From Lawsonella sp012842085 (GTDB lineage: Bacteria > Actinomycetota > Actinomycetes > Mycobacteriales > Mycobacteriaceae): a stretch of DNA of 64,000 nucleotides. A program made the position numbers and the translations under genes. Below are positions 9,028 to 16,373 of the stretch, one piece after another (the stretch's first letter is position 1; each line of letters opens with the position of its first letter). The notes under the pieces are model-generated. The model ran no database searches and had not been told where the DNA came from. It worked only from the letters and a program-made list of their open reading frames with translations. The DNA lies in the NCBI GenBank assembly GCA_036749735.1, contig DAINXV010000001.1:682001-746000 (forward strand), in the 5' to 3' direction.

Positions 9028-9159
9028 TTACTTCTTGGTGATTTTGTCTTTCACAGTGTCGACGGCTTCTTTGCCCTTCTTCTTCAGCTCTTCCTTCTTT
9101 TCGGGGTCGAGCTTGTTGTAGGCTTCGGTGGCTTTGTTTTTAATCTGGTTGAAGTCCAT
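9028..9159 (-). CDS. Small lysine-rich protein, 43 residues
   Basis: A short ORF encoding MDFNQIKNKATEAYNKLDPE and continuing to 43 residues ending DKITKK. The product is very rich in Lys and Glu, has no hydrophobic segment and should form one amphipathic helix or coiled coil. Support for its reality: an AAGGGA ribosome site 6-7 bases before the ATG, codon use like the neighbours, and a hairpin with T run after the stop. It resembles small stress or CsbD-like proteins only in composition. Function unknown. Two 21-bp palindromic repeats lie just upstream (9187-9228) and may control it. Confidence 0.6.
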   Translation of the reverse strand: MDFNQIKNKATEAYNKLDPEKKEELKKKGKEAVDTVKDKITKK

Positions 9160-9186
9160 GGGGATTCCCTTCGGCTTACGTTTCTT

Positions 9187-9228
9187 TTTATGGACTGCCT
9201 GGGCAGTTTTATGGACTGCTTGCGCAGT
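9187..9228. promoter_or_regulatory. Two tandem 21-bp palindromic repeats
   Basis: Copies at 9187-9207 and 9208-9228 are directly adjacent and differ at two positions. Each carries an inverted repeat: ACTGCC-TG-GGCAGT in the first, ACTGC-TTGC-GCAGT in the second. The 21-bp step equals two helical turns, as expected for a pair of operator sites on one DNA face. They lie between the divergent small ORF (start 9159) and the Usp-like gene (start 9302). Confidence 0.5.
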
Positions 9229-9301
9229 TCAATTCTTTCAACCGCGGCATAGTTACCGGTATTCCGAAAACAACAATTTTGTGTATCGCTAAACTGTATT
9301 C

Positions 9302-10243
9302 ATGCACAGGACGCTTCACATTCTTACGCTGTGGCATCCGACTTTTGCCCACGGCGCTTATACTGCTCCGGCTGAGACTCCCACCCTTCCCGAGGACGCC
9401 ACCTTGGGGGATGCGATCTTGGGTGGGGAGGCCATCTATTTGGCGGCTGCGCTGAGCGCTTTGGGACGCACCTATGTGCAGGCGGTTGCTCCCCATTTTC
9501 CGGATGATACTGCCCACGGCTGGGCGAAAATCTGGACCCAGATTCGCAGCAAATTGGGGCAAGAACCGGAGCAGGCGGGTACCCCGAAGGATGTGCTGCG
9601 CTCATTGGGGCGGGCTGGTATTGGGGTCAACCATCTGGTGGATCCGGCAGTGTTGGCGGTGACGGCCACGTCCCCCCACCATGCTTTCCAGCAGGCCTTA
9701 GCTATGGACGAGTGCGTCACCCCCGACGTGTTGTGTGTTGGCCCCGGCAGCGGTGCCACCATGGTGCAGCGGGTTCTGCAGACGAATATTCCGGTTGCGG
9801 TTGCGCCGGCGGGCTACCCTGGCTCCCCTTCCGGTATTCGGCGCGTGACGTGCACCTATGATGGCTCACCTTACGCCCAGCAGGCTCTTCGGGTTGCTAC
9901 CGAACTGGCGGAGGGGCTGGATGCGGAAGTGCGCGTCTCCACGACTACCCCGCCGCCGGTGGATGATGCGGACACTATTGTGCGCCCTGAATCCGCCACC
10001 ACACCCGTATTGGATGCGGGTTGCGAGCTGGTGCAGGGATGGAGTGGGGGAACTGTTTTGGTGGCTCCTGACGGGGACTGGTCCATGCAGGATGAGGAAT
10101 CCACTGCGGAGGCGCGCTGGTTGCCGGAGGAACTACTGGTGTTCGGGCATGCCCCCACCGGGGATGACGCCATCCAGTGGGAGACGGAAAGCCGTCGCTT
10201 CAGCATCCCCTATGTGTTGGTTCCTCAAGCCGACAACGACTAG
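9302..10243 (+). CDS. Universal stress protein-like, two domains
   Basis: A 313-residue soluble protein. The first half contains ALSALGRTYVQAV and a region ending in GPGSGATMVQRVLQTNIPVAVAP, which resembles the end of a Usp domain (G-S...L......PV.VV). A second, weaker half begins RVTCTYDGSPYAQQALRVATELAEGLDAEV, the usual start of a Usp domain (VDGS..A..AL..A..LA). It ends with ELLVFGHAP...IPYVLVPQ. The nucleotide-binding GxxGxxxS motif is incomplete, so binding of ATP is doubtful. No clear ribosome site precedes the ATG. Monocistronic and convergent with the mycolyltransferase gene. Confidence 0.6.
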   Translation: MHRTLHILTLWHPTFAHGAYTAPAETPTLPEDATLGDAILGGEAIYLAAALSALGRTYVQAVAPHFPDDTAHGWAKIWTQIRSKLGQEPEQAGTPKDVLRSLGRAGIGVNHLVDPAVLAVTATSPHHAFQQALAMDECVTPDVLCVGPGSGATMVQRVLQTNIPVAVAPAGYPGSPSGIRRVTCTYDGSPYAQQALRVATELAEGLDAEVRVSTTTPPPVDDADTIVRPESATTPVLDAGCELVQGWSGGTVLVAPDGDWSMQDEESTAEARWLPEELLVFGHAPTGDDAIQWETESRRFSIPYVLVPQADND

Positions 10244-10266
10244 CTGGCCCGCTCGCGGAAGTTCCC

Positions 10267-11739
10267 CTAACGAGGATTCGCCTGGCAGTAGCGAATAGCT
10301 TCTTCACTTACCACCGGCTGCGCGGGGATGGAACGAGTCCAGGCGAGGCGCTCATGCTGGATCAAGCACAGCACAACGTCGCGACCATACTCCTCTTCCA
10401 GTTCCTCCATGCCCTCGCGGAAAACCTCGTTTTTGCGCAGTTCATCGTATCTTTTGCGAGCTTCCCGGGCATCAATAGCGTTCTTCTTCATCGTGGCTAT
10501 AGCTTTCTTCCGTTTCTGCTCGCGCAGCTTCCATGCTTTGGAGGCCGGGTCGGCGGCTTTACCGAGTTTCCGTTCCTCCCGCTTCATCACACTCAAAATA
10601 CGTTTACGGGTGTTGATGAGTTCCCGGGCAGCATCCTCATACTGGTGGGAGCCGCGTCCCAAATAGTTCACGGTGACGGGCACATTTTTGCGTTTCGCCG
10701 CCGCCTCAAACATCTTCAGCAGAATAAAGGTTCCTGTCTCCCAGTATCCGTTCTCCAGGTCCCGGCGCAACTGGTTCAAGTCCGCACCTTTCCGGGGAAG
10801 CCCATTGGCGGAGGAAGCATACACATCAATGCCGCGCAGTTTCTCCACGTTCAAGGTGGGGTCCATCTGGTAGCGGGTGGGGTTCAGCATGCTCCCGAAC
10901 GGGCTCAACATGCAAGGCCCCCAATCCTCCGTAAAGTTCAGCAACGGCTGCACCCCCGGCACCACCAACGTGTTGGTGCCGGAAAAACTCAGCGCCTGTT
11001 TGAACATGTCATGGTTGCGCCCCGACAGCATGAGGGCACTGGCACCGCCCATGGAGAAGCCCGCAACCGAATAGAGGCTGGGGTTGATGCCGCGCCGCGT
11101 ACCCCAGGCGCGCAGCTCCTTCGTAATGAACGTTTCCCACATTTGTGGGTTGGCCTCGGGGTGCGCAGGGGAACAGTTCGGATACTGCCAATCCACATAC
11201 CAGCTGGCTCCGCCACCAATCGGGGCGATGATGGCCATGTCGGTGTTTTTCATGGTGCTGGGTGCCAGGCCACGGGGAATCCAACGGTTGAACTCGTCCC
11301 GCGCGGATGCCCCATCCAGCAACAGCAGGGCCGAATGTCCGCCGCGTGCCGCCGGCTTGTAATGGATGGGGATATTCCTTTTCATGGCGTGGCTGTAGAT
11401 TTCGCAGCGCTGAAAATTGGAGGCCAGCGGATCCCGCTCACAGCGTCCATTGGCGGAATTGTCGGGAGCTAAAGGTTTCGTGTTTTCGGGGCTCTTGACG
11501 CGGATCGGGGTGGGTGGTTTCTGGTCGAGCGGATCCCACTGCCACCACTTGGGTTGGTTGTCGCCATCTTCGCTGTGGGTTTCTGCCGCTGCGGTAGGTG
11601 TGACGCCCCCGCTGGGGCCCACCACTGCCGTCACCCCCAACACCATTCCCACACTTGCTAGCACGGCGGTGAACCTCCTTCCCCAGCGAGTCACAGCTGG
11701 GGGCAGGGGTTGGTGGGAGTTGTAAGGAGTGCGAGACAT
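10267..11739 (-). CDS. Mycolyltransferase (antigen 85 family)
   Basis: Exported esterase-fold enzyme that moves mycoloyl groups from trehalose monomycolate to arabinogalactan or another trehalose, releasing trehalose. The 490-residue product has an N-terminal signal sequence (hydrophobic about 23-40, cleavage near TAAAE), the nucleophile elbow GFSMGGASA with Ser229 and the catalytic His365 in GRGSHQYED. The Ser-His distance of 136 equals that of Ag85C as I recall it. Glu334 is a fitting acid. Beyond residue 370 there is a 120-residue extension very rich in Lys, Arg and Glu, absent from classical Ag85. The GGAGG site sits 5 bases before the ATG. Confidence 0.88.
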   Translation of the reverse strand: MSRTPYNSHQPLPPAVTRWGRRFTAVLASVGMVLGVTAVVGPSGGVTPTAAAETHSEDGDNQPKWWQWDPLDQKPPTPIRVKSPENTKPLAPDNSANGRCERDPLASNFQRCEIYSHAMKRNIPIHYKPAARGGHSALLLLDGASARDEFNRWIPRGLAPSTMKNTDMAIIAPIGGGASWYVDWQYPNCSPAHPEANPQMWETFITKELRAWGTRRGINPSLYSVAGFSMGGASALMLSGRNHDMFKQALSFSGTNTLVVPGVQPLLNFTEDWGPCMLSPFGSMLNPTRYQMDPTLNVEKLRGIDVYASSANGLPRKGADLNQLRRDLENGYWETGTFILLKMFEAAAKRKNVPVTVNYLGRGSHQYEDAARELINTRKRILSVMKREERKLGKAADPASKAWKLREQKRKKAIATMKKNAIDAREARKRYDELRKNEVFREGMEELEEEYGRDVVLCLIQHERLAWTRSIPAQPVVSEEAIRYCQANPR

Positions 11740-11835
11740 GGGACCTCCAAGGAGCGACTACCACTCCAGTTTGCCATTTATTTAGATTGCCTACCTCCCA
11801 CAGCAGACCCCAAAAAATCCAACTATGGTGAGAGC

Positions 11836-12687
11836 ATGCGCACGTTTACTAAATCCGACTCCACCCGACCGTATGCAATTTCTGTTGAGGCCAAGGGTCT
11901 AGCCTGGTTGGCTGAAGCCATGCCAGATGGGGGAACCCCGGTGGTGAAGGTGGTTAATGAACACGACACCTTCATGGATTTGGTGCACATTCCGCAAGGT
12001 CGCCCCACCCGCCATGCAGCGTACGAATTTGGGCAAACTTTAGCCGTCACCCACGCTGCCGGCGCGCCCTCCTTTGGGTGTCCACCTGCCGGCTGGGAAG
12101 GTAACGGCGTGATGGGACAAATGGAACTTATTCTGCGCGCCCCGGAGGAACAGCCCGCGAAAACCTGGGGAGAATTCTTCGCCACCGACCGGATTGGTGC
12201 GTGCCTCTCCCCCGCCCTCCACAACGGCTCCATCGACAACCGCGACATTCGGATCCTGGAAGAAGTAATGGAGAAGCTGCGGGCTGGAGTATGGGACGCC
12301 CCACAACCGTCAATGGTGGAGGGTGACGTGGCTCGAATCCATGGAGACTTATGGTCCGGCAACGTCATGTGGCCCAACCGTGCTGACATTCCGTGGGCGG
12401 AGCCGCTGCCGAAGAATCTGAAAGCAGACCAGGTGGCAGTGCTGATTGATCCCGCTGCACAGGGCGGCCATGCCGAAACCGACCTGGCGTTCCTGGAAGT
12501 GTTTGGCCAGCCCTATCTGCCAGAAATTTACGCCGGCTACAACAGTGTGTCGCGCCTGGCGGACGGGTGGGAAGACCGCCAAAAAGTGCATCAGCTGTAC
12601 TTGTTGGCAGTCCATGCCGCGATCTTTGGTGGCTCCTACGGCCCGGAGACGATCATGGTGGCCAAACAGTGCTTAGCTCGCGTGTAA
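11836..12687 (+). CDS. Fructosamine kinase family protein
   Basis: Probable cytoplasmic sugar-amine kinase that phosphorylates ketoamines on glycated proteins or small amines. The 283-residue product carries the kinase-like catalytic motif RIHGDLWSGNVM near residue 178 and the metal-binding LIDPAAQGGHAETDLAF motif near 218, both diagnostic for the family. The frame is open upstream to 11710, but that part overlaps the promoter of the divergent mycolyltransferase gene and encodes no family sequence; the ATG at 11836 lines up with the usual N-terminus. Physiological substrate unknown. Confidence 0.82.
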   Translation: MRTFTKSDSTRPYAISVEAKGLAWLAEAMPDGGTPVVKVVNEHDTFMDLVHIPQGRPTRHAAYEFGQTLAVTHAAGAPSFGCPPAGWEGNGVMGQMELILRAPEEQPAKTWGEFFATDRIGACLSPALHNGSIDNRDIRILEEVMEKLRAGVWDAPQPSMVEGDVARIHGDLWSGNVMWPNRADIPWAEPLPKNLKADQVAVLIDPAAQGGHAETDLAFLEVFGQPYLPEIYAGYNSVSRLADGWEDRQKVHQLYLLAVHAAIFGGSYGPETIMVAKQCLARV

Positions 12688-12867
12688 AACCGTCGCGCAG
12701 TCCGATTAACTAGCCTCTCCAGTTCTCCACTTCTATTGCGCCGCAGTGCAAATGCGGAGTTTGCAAAAATTTCCTGCAGAAACAAGGAATAATCCTGGCT
12801 TTCCTCTGGTTGTATGAGATTGAACACCCTTTCAAAGGGAACACTCTTTTAGAGGAAAGGACAGATA

Positions 12868-13371
12868 ATGGCTCAGACCAAATTTGAAGGAAACGTTGTC
12901 AACACTGTAGGTGACCTCCCCTCCGTAGGCGAAAAGGCCCCCGAGTTCGCACTCACTGGCGTAGAACTCAACGAAGTGAAGCTCTCCGACTACGAAGGAC
13001 AGAACCTCGTCCTCAATATCTTCCCATCCCTCGACACCGACGTTTGCGCCGCCTCCGTCCGCAAATTCAATAAGGCTGCCGGCGAACTAGATAACACCAC
13101 TGTTCTCAGCGTCTCCGCAGACCTACCCTTCGCCATGGACCGCTTCTGCGTCAACAATGGCCTCGACAATGTTGTGAGCGGCTCCACCTTCCGTTCCAGC
13201 TTCCCCGAAGACTACGGTGTGAAGCTACTGGACGGTCCCCTAGCCGGACTCAACACCCGTTCCGTTGTAGTCATTGACCCCGAAGGCGTTGTGCAGTACG
13301 TCCAGCTGGTGCCGGAGATTACTACCGAGCCGGACTACGACGCAGCTCTCGAGGCCGTCAAAGCCCTCTAG
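12868..13371 (+). CDS. tpx: Thiol peroxidase Tpx
   Basis: Atypical two-cysteine peroxiredoxin that reduces hydrogen peroxide and alkyl peroxides with thioredoxin. The 167-residue product has the peroxidatic Cys60 in SLDTDVCAASVR and the resolving Cys94 in MDRFCVNN, the standard Tpx pair. An AGAGGAAAGG ribosome region precedes the ATG. It is a single gene, followed by a hairpin shared with the convergent HAD gene. The Asp before Val-Cys replaces the more common Pro of TPVC; this is a minor variation. Confidence 0.95.
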   Translation: MAQTKFEGNVVNTVGDLPSVGEKAPEFALTGVELNEVKLSDYEGQNLVLNIFPSLDTDVCAASVRKFNKAAGELDNTTVLSVSADLPFAMDRFCVNNGLDNVVSGSTFRSSFPEDYGVKLLDGPLAGLNTRSVVVIDPEGVVQYVQLVPEITTEPDYDAALEAVKAL

Positions 13372-13527
13372 TCCCCCCAAAAGAGGTTCTCAGCTGGGAA
13401 AATTTGTTTAACACACGCAATGTAGTTAAGCTCACTCTCAGCTAAACGCCGTTGGGGTAATCTTTTGGAGCTAATAGATTCCCCCAACTGATATAACTCC
13501 TTCCGAGTTTTCTCTAAACGCAAACAG

Positions 13528-13561
13528 TTAACCCCCAGGCCCACAAGGCACTGGGGGTTAA
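13528..13561. terminator. Bidirectional terminator hairpin
   Basis: An 11-bp perfect stem (13528-13538 with 13551-13561) between the convergent tpx and HAD hydrolase genes. T runs on either side are weak. Confidence 0.55.
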
Positions 13562-13569
13562 TTGCATTT

Positions 13570-14265
13570 CTAGTCGTCTGCAGGTGCGTCTGTAGGTGCG
13601 GCTTCAGTCTCTTCCGCAGTCAAGCTGGTAATAAACTCGCGCAACTCTTCCTCACCCGTAAAAAAGTGCGTCCGAATACCGAGCTTCGCGGCCGCGTCCA
13701 CGTTCTCCTGAGTGTCATCAATGAACGTCAGCTCCTCCAACTGGCAGCCCATCTCGTCGGCCGCATGCTGGAAGGCTTCCTTATCCGGTTTGGCGTGGCC
13801 AATATCGCACGACCAGGTCACCGAATCGAAATGCTTCAGCCACGGTTTCACACGGAAGATCTCCGCCAACTCAACCGGAATATTAGACAACAGCCCCATG
13901 GGGTAGCCGGCGGCATCCAGTTCGCCGAGGTAGTCCACCATGGATTCATCCACATAGTCCCAGGACTCCAGATCCATGGCAGTAAGGTTCACAATCTGGG
14001 TGTCGGAAAACTCCACCCCCAGTTCTTCGGCAACATGCTCCCAGTAGGTGGGGGCATCCCAAGTACCCGCATCATAGGGTTTCCGCAGGGCACGGTAAAC
14101 TTTTCCGAAGCGCTGCAGCGTGAAAAGTTCCTCAATGGAGTCCGCTTCTGCCCCCTCTTCACCGAGAGCAATCCCATAGATACGCTGCTCATAGGCAGGG
14201 GTCTGCAGCTTGGCGATAACTCCGAAGCAGTCAAAAAGTAGTGGCGGCATGTTGTTCGTCGACAT
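13570..14265 (-). CDS. HAD-superfamily hydrolase
   Basis: Cytoplasmic HAD-IA hydrolase of 231 residues. Motif I is LLFDCFGVI with nucleophile Asp12, motif II LLSNIP, motif III Lys in HAKPDKEAF and motif IV FIDDTQEN. The residue two after the nucleophile is Phe rather than Asp, as in the YihX/haloacid-dehalogenase branch, so either a sugar phosphatase or another activity is possible. A long cap follows motif I. The C-terminus is acidic and low in complexity. It starts 12 bases after the upstream lipase gene and is probably the third gene of that operon. Confidence 0.8.
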   Translation of the reverse strand: MSTNNMPPLLFDCFGVIAKLQTPAYEQRIYGIALGEEGAEADSIEELFTLQRFGKVYRALRKPYDAGTWDAPTYWEHVAEELGVEFSDTQIVNLTAMDLESWDYVDESMVDYLGELDAAGYPMGLLSNIPVELAEIFRVKPWLKHFDSVTWSCDIGHAKPDKEAFQHAADEMGCQLEELTFIDDTQENVDAAAKLGIRTHFFTGEEELREFITSLTAEETEAAPTDAPADD

Positions 14266-14277
14266 GCCCCCAGTGTA

Positions 14278-15198
14278 CTAAGCGCAGCGAATGGGGTAGT
14301 CGTTGCCTCCCAATATGTTTTGCAGAAGCTGGAACATGACCGGGTGCCACACCAGGGTGCCATGCCCCACGTAGGTAAGGGGGCAGACGTCTTGCACCAA
14401 AATATTGGTGACATTGGGAGCTGCTGGAATGAACTGGCTGCGCACCGGGGTGACGGTGGTGTCGTAGCGGGTGGCTACCACGGTGTAGGTGACGTCCGGC
14501 AGAGCAGGTGTGGGGTTGCTGACCTCCTGTACGAAACTGGAGTGCGGCATAAGATCCCGACCAGCTGGTTTATCTTGGGCACTGTTTTCTATCATGCTGT
14601 CGATCAGCTCAGGGTTGGCGGTGGCGAGTCCACCTACATCGGTGCCGTGCGTGGCGGGTGCGATGGCCACAAATTGGCGCACATACTTATGTCCGCCCAG
14701 TTTCTTCAAATACCAATGCGGCATGAGACCGCCGGCGGAGTGCCCCACTAAATCCACTTCGGAAGCACCCGTTCTGGCACGCACCTTGTCCACAAAGTCG
14801 CGCAACTCCGCGGCTGCGTCCCGCAATGGCCCCACCCCGGTTTGCCCAGTTTCTGGCATTTCACCCCAGTTGAAGGCGTAGACACAGTAGCCGGCCGCGA
14901 CCAGCAACGGACTAATGAGTGCCCAGCTGAAGCGCATGGAGCTGCTGTAGGCGTGCACTAATACTACGGGCGTGGGATGTGCTGGGCTGGGTGTGCAGTT
15001 CCAATTATTGGCACCCCAGGGCAGCGTTTCCCCTTTCTCGTTCGTGCGGTTGATGTCAGCCGGGTCGAGCCGATCCCGGTAGCTAAAGTCGAGGGCTGGA
15101 AAGAGTTCGACGGGAACTTCGTCAGCGTGTGTTGGCGCTGGTGCAGCCCCTAGCAGGAGGGCAAGCGCGGTAAGGATACTAACGAGACGAGTTCCCAT
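14278..15198 (-). CDS. Secreted triacylglycerol lipase (Lipase_2 type)
   Basis: Exported lipase or esterase of 306 residues. A signal peptide (about 1-25, THA-D cleavage) precedes a mature alpha/beta hydrolase with the nucleophile Ser154 in VGHSAGGLMP. Typical family sequence follows: WGANNWNCTPSPAHPTPVVLVH before the oxyanion region and a late His in YVGHGTLVWHP. It is a paralogue of the next upstream gene, which starts the same operon; the gap is 30 bases. An AGGAG site precedes the ATG. Substrates are probably host or environmental acylglycerols, by inference. Confidence 0.85.
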   Translation of the reverse strand: MGTRLVSILTALALLLGAAPAPTHADEVPVELFPALDFSYRDRLDPADINRTNEKGETLPWGANNWNCTPSPAHPTPVVLVHAYSSSMRFSWALISPLLVAAGYCVYAFNWGEMPETGQTGVGPLRDAAAELRDFVDKVRARTGASEVDLVGHSAGGLMPHWYLKKLGGHKYVRQFVAIAPATHGTDVGGLATANPELIDSMIENSAQDKPAGRDLMPHSSFVQEVSNPTPALPDVTYTVVATRYDTTVTPVRSQFIPAAPNVTNILVQDVCPLTYVGHGTLVWHPVMFQLLQNILGGNDYPIRCA

Positions 15199-15228
15199 AG
15201 GTGCTCCTGTAAGAGGGGAAAGAGGGCG

Positions 15229-16227
15229 CTACACGGAGCAGCGGATCGGATAATCAGCGTCACCTAGTACGTTTTCCAGCAGCTGGAAGACTACCGGGTG
15301 CATGGCCATGGTGCCGTGGGTGGCGAAAGCTTGCGGGCACATTTCCTGCAGTAGGTAGTTTTTAACATTCGGTCCCGCAGGCAGGAATTGGCTCTTTACT
15401 GGAGTCACCATTTCGTCGTAGCGGGTGGCGATGACGGTGTAGTTGACTCCCGGCATAACCGGGCTGGGGCTGTGCAGTTCCCGGATGAAGCTGGAGTTGG
15501 GCATCAGGTCCCGTGCGGCGGGTTGTTCCTTGCTCACATGGTCGAGGACTTTGTCGGTAAGGTTCGGAGCATTGTTCACAATTCCGAAGAGGTCCGTGCC
15601 GTTGGTGGCGGGAGTGATTGCGAAAAAGTTGCGAACCTTTTTGTGCCCGCCCAACTTGTGCAAATACCAGTGCGGCATGACGCCACCAGCGGAGTGGCCC
15701 ACAATGTCCACTTGGGATGCGCCCGTCTCCCTCAACACCTTGTCAACGAAGGCACTCAGCTGCGCAGCACCTTCCCGCAGCGGACCATAGCCGGCTTTGT
15801 CTTGCCCCTCCACTATTCCCCAGTTGAGGGAGTAGGTGCAGTATCCGGCCGACACCAGCAGCGGGCTAACCAGTGCCCAGTTGAGTCCCATGGTGGTGTT
15901 GAATCCGTGCACCATGACAACGGGGTAGGGGTGTTTGGGGCTGGGGGTGCAGTCCCAGTTGTTGGCTCCCCACGGCTCGTAGCGGCCGGTGTCGTCCTTG
16001 CGGACAAGGTCGGCCAGTTCCAGTCGGTCCATGTAGGTGAAGTCCAGGGCGGGGAAAACCTTGGAACGGACTTCGCCATCTTTTTCGGTGAGTTCCAGAC
16101 CCGTCAACTTGAGGAGACTTTCTTGCAACTCCTGGGTGGGGACAGTGGCACTGGCGGGGCCGGCGGCCGAGCCAAAAATGAGGGCGGCCGCGACCGCCAA
16201 GCTGAAAAGAGTACTTGGAGTTTTCAT
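15229..16227 (-). CDS. Secreted triacylglycerol lipase, paralogue
   Basis: A 332-residue exported lipase closely related to the gene just downstream. Signal peptide about residues 1-27 (cleavage near ASA-T), nucleophile Ser179 in VGHSAGGVMPHWYL, and the shared block EPWGANNWDCTPSPKHPYPV. The late His lies in FATHGTMAMHP. It differs by an insertion of about 25 residues after the signal peptide. I place the start at the ATG at 16227 because a signal peptide should begin there; a GTG at 16239 in the same frame is possible. It heads the lipase-lipase-HAD operon. Confidence 0.85.
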   Translation of the reverse strand: MKTPSTLFSLAVAAALIFGSAAGPASATVPTQELQESLLKLTGLELTEKDGEVRSKVFPALDFTYMDRLELADLVRKDDTGRYEPWGANNWDCTPSPKHPYPVVMVHGFNTTMGLNWALVSPLLVSAGYCTYSLNWGIVEGQDKAGYGPLREGAAQLSAFVDKVLRETGASQVDIVGHSAGGVMPHWYLHKLGGHKKVRNFFAITPATNGTDLFGIVNNAPNLTDKVLDHVSKEQPAARDLMPNSSFIRELHSPSPVMPGVNYTVIATRYDEMVTPVKSQFLPAGPNVKNYLLQEMCPQAFATHGTMAMHPVVFQLLENVLGDADYPIRCSV

Positions 16228-16283
16228 TTCGCAAATCACCAGTTGACGTTAGGTTTTTTAGATTTGTGGTCTGCTAAATAGCA

Positions 16284-16322
16284 TAACCCCACTATTTCCC
16301 GGTGGTGGGAAAAGTGGGGTTA
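16284..16322 (-). terminator. Probable terminator of the AGPS-like gene
   Basis: A 16-bp stem with one bulged base (16284-16300 with 16307-16322) lies about 50 bases past the minus-strand stop at 16374. The T run is short. Confidence 0.55.
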
Positions 16323-16373
16323 CGCTCACTCAGATTTTCTATTTAATTAGGAGGTTAACAACCTTGCTTGTTC

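Noticed and set aside
9187..9228. CRISPR array
   Set aside because: Only two adjacent copies without spacers; the unit is palindromic and operator-like.
10177..11472. A 431-codon plus-strand frame
   Set aside because: Antisense to the mycolyltransferase gene, which has its catalytic motifs intact.
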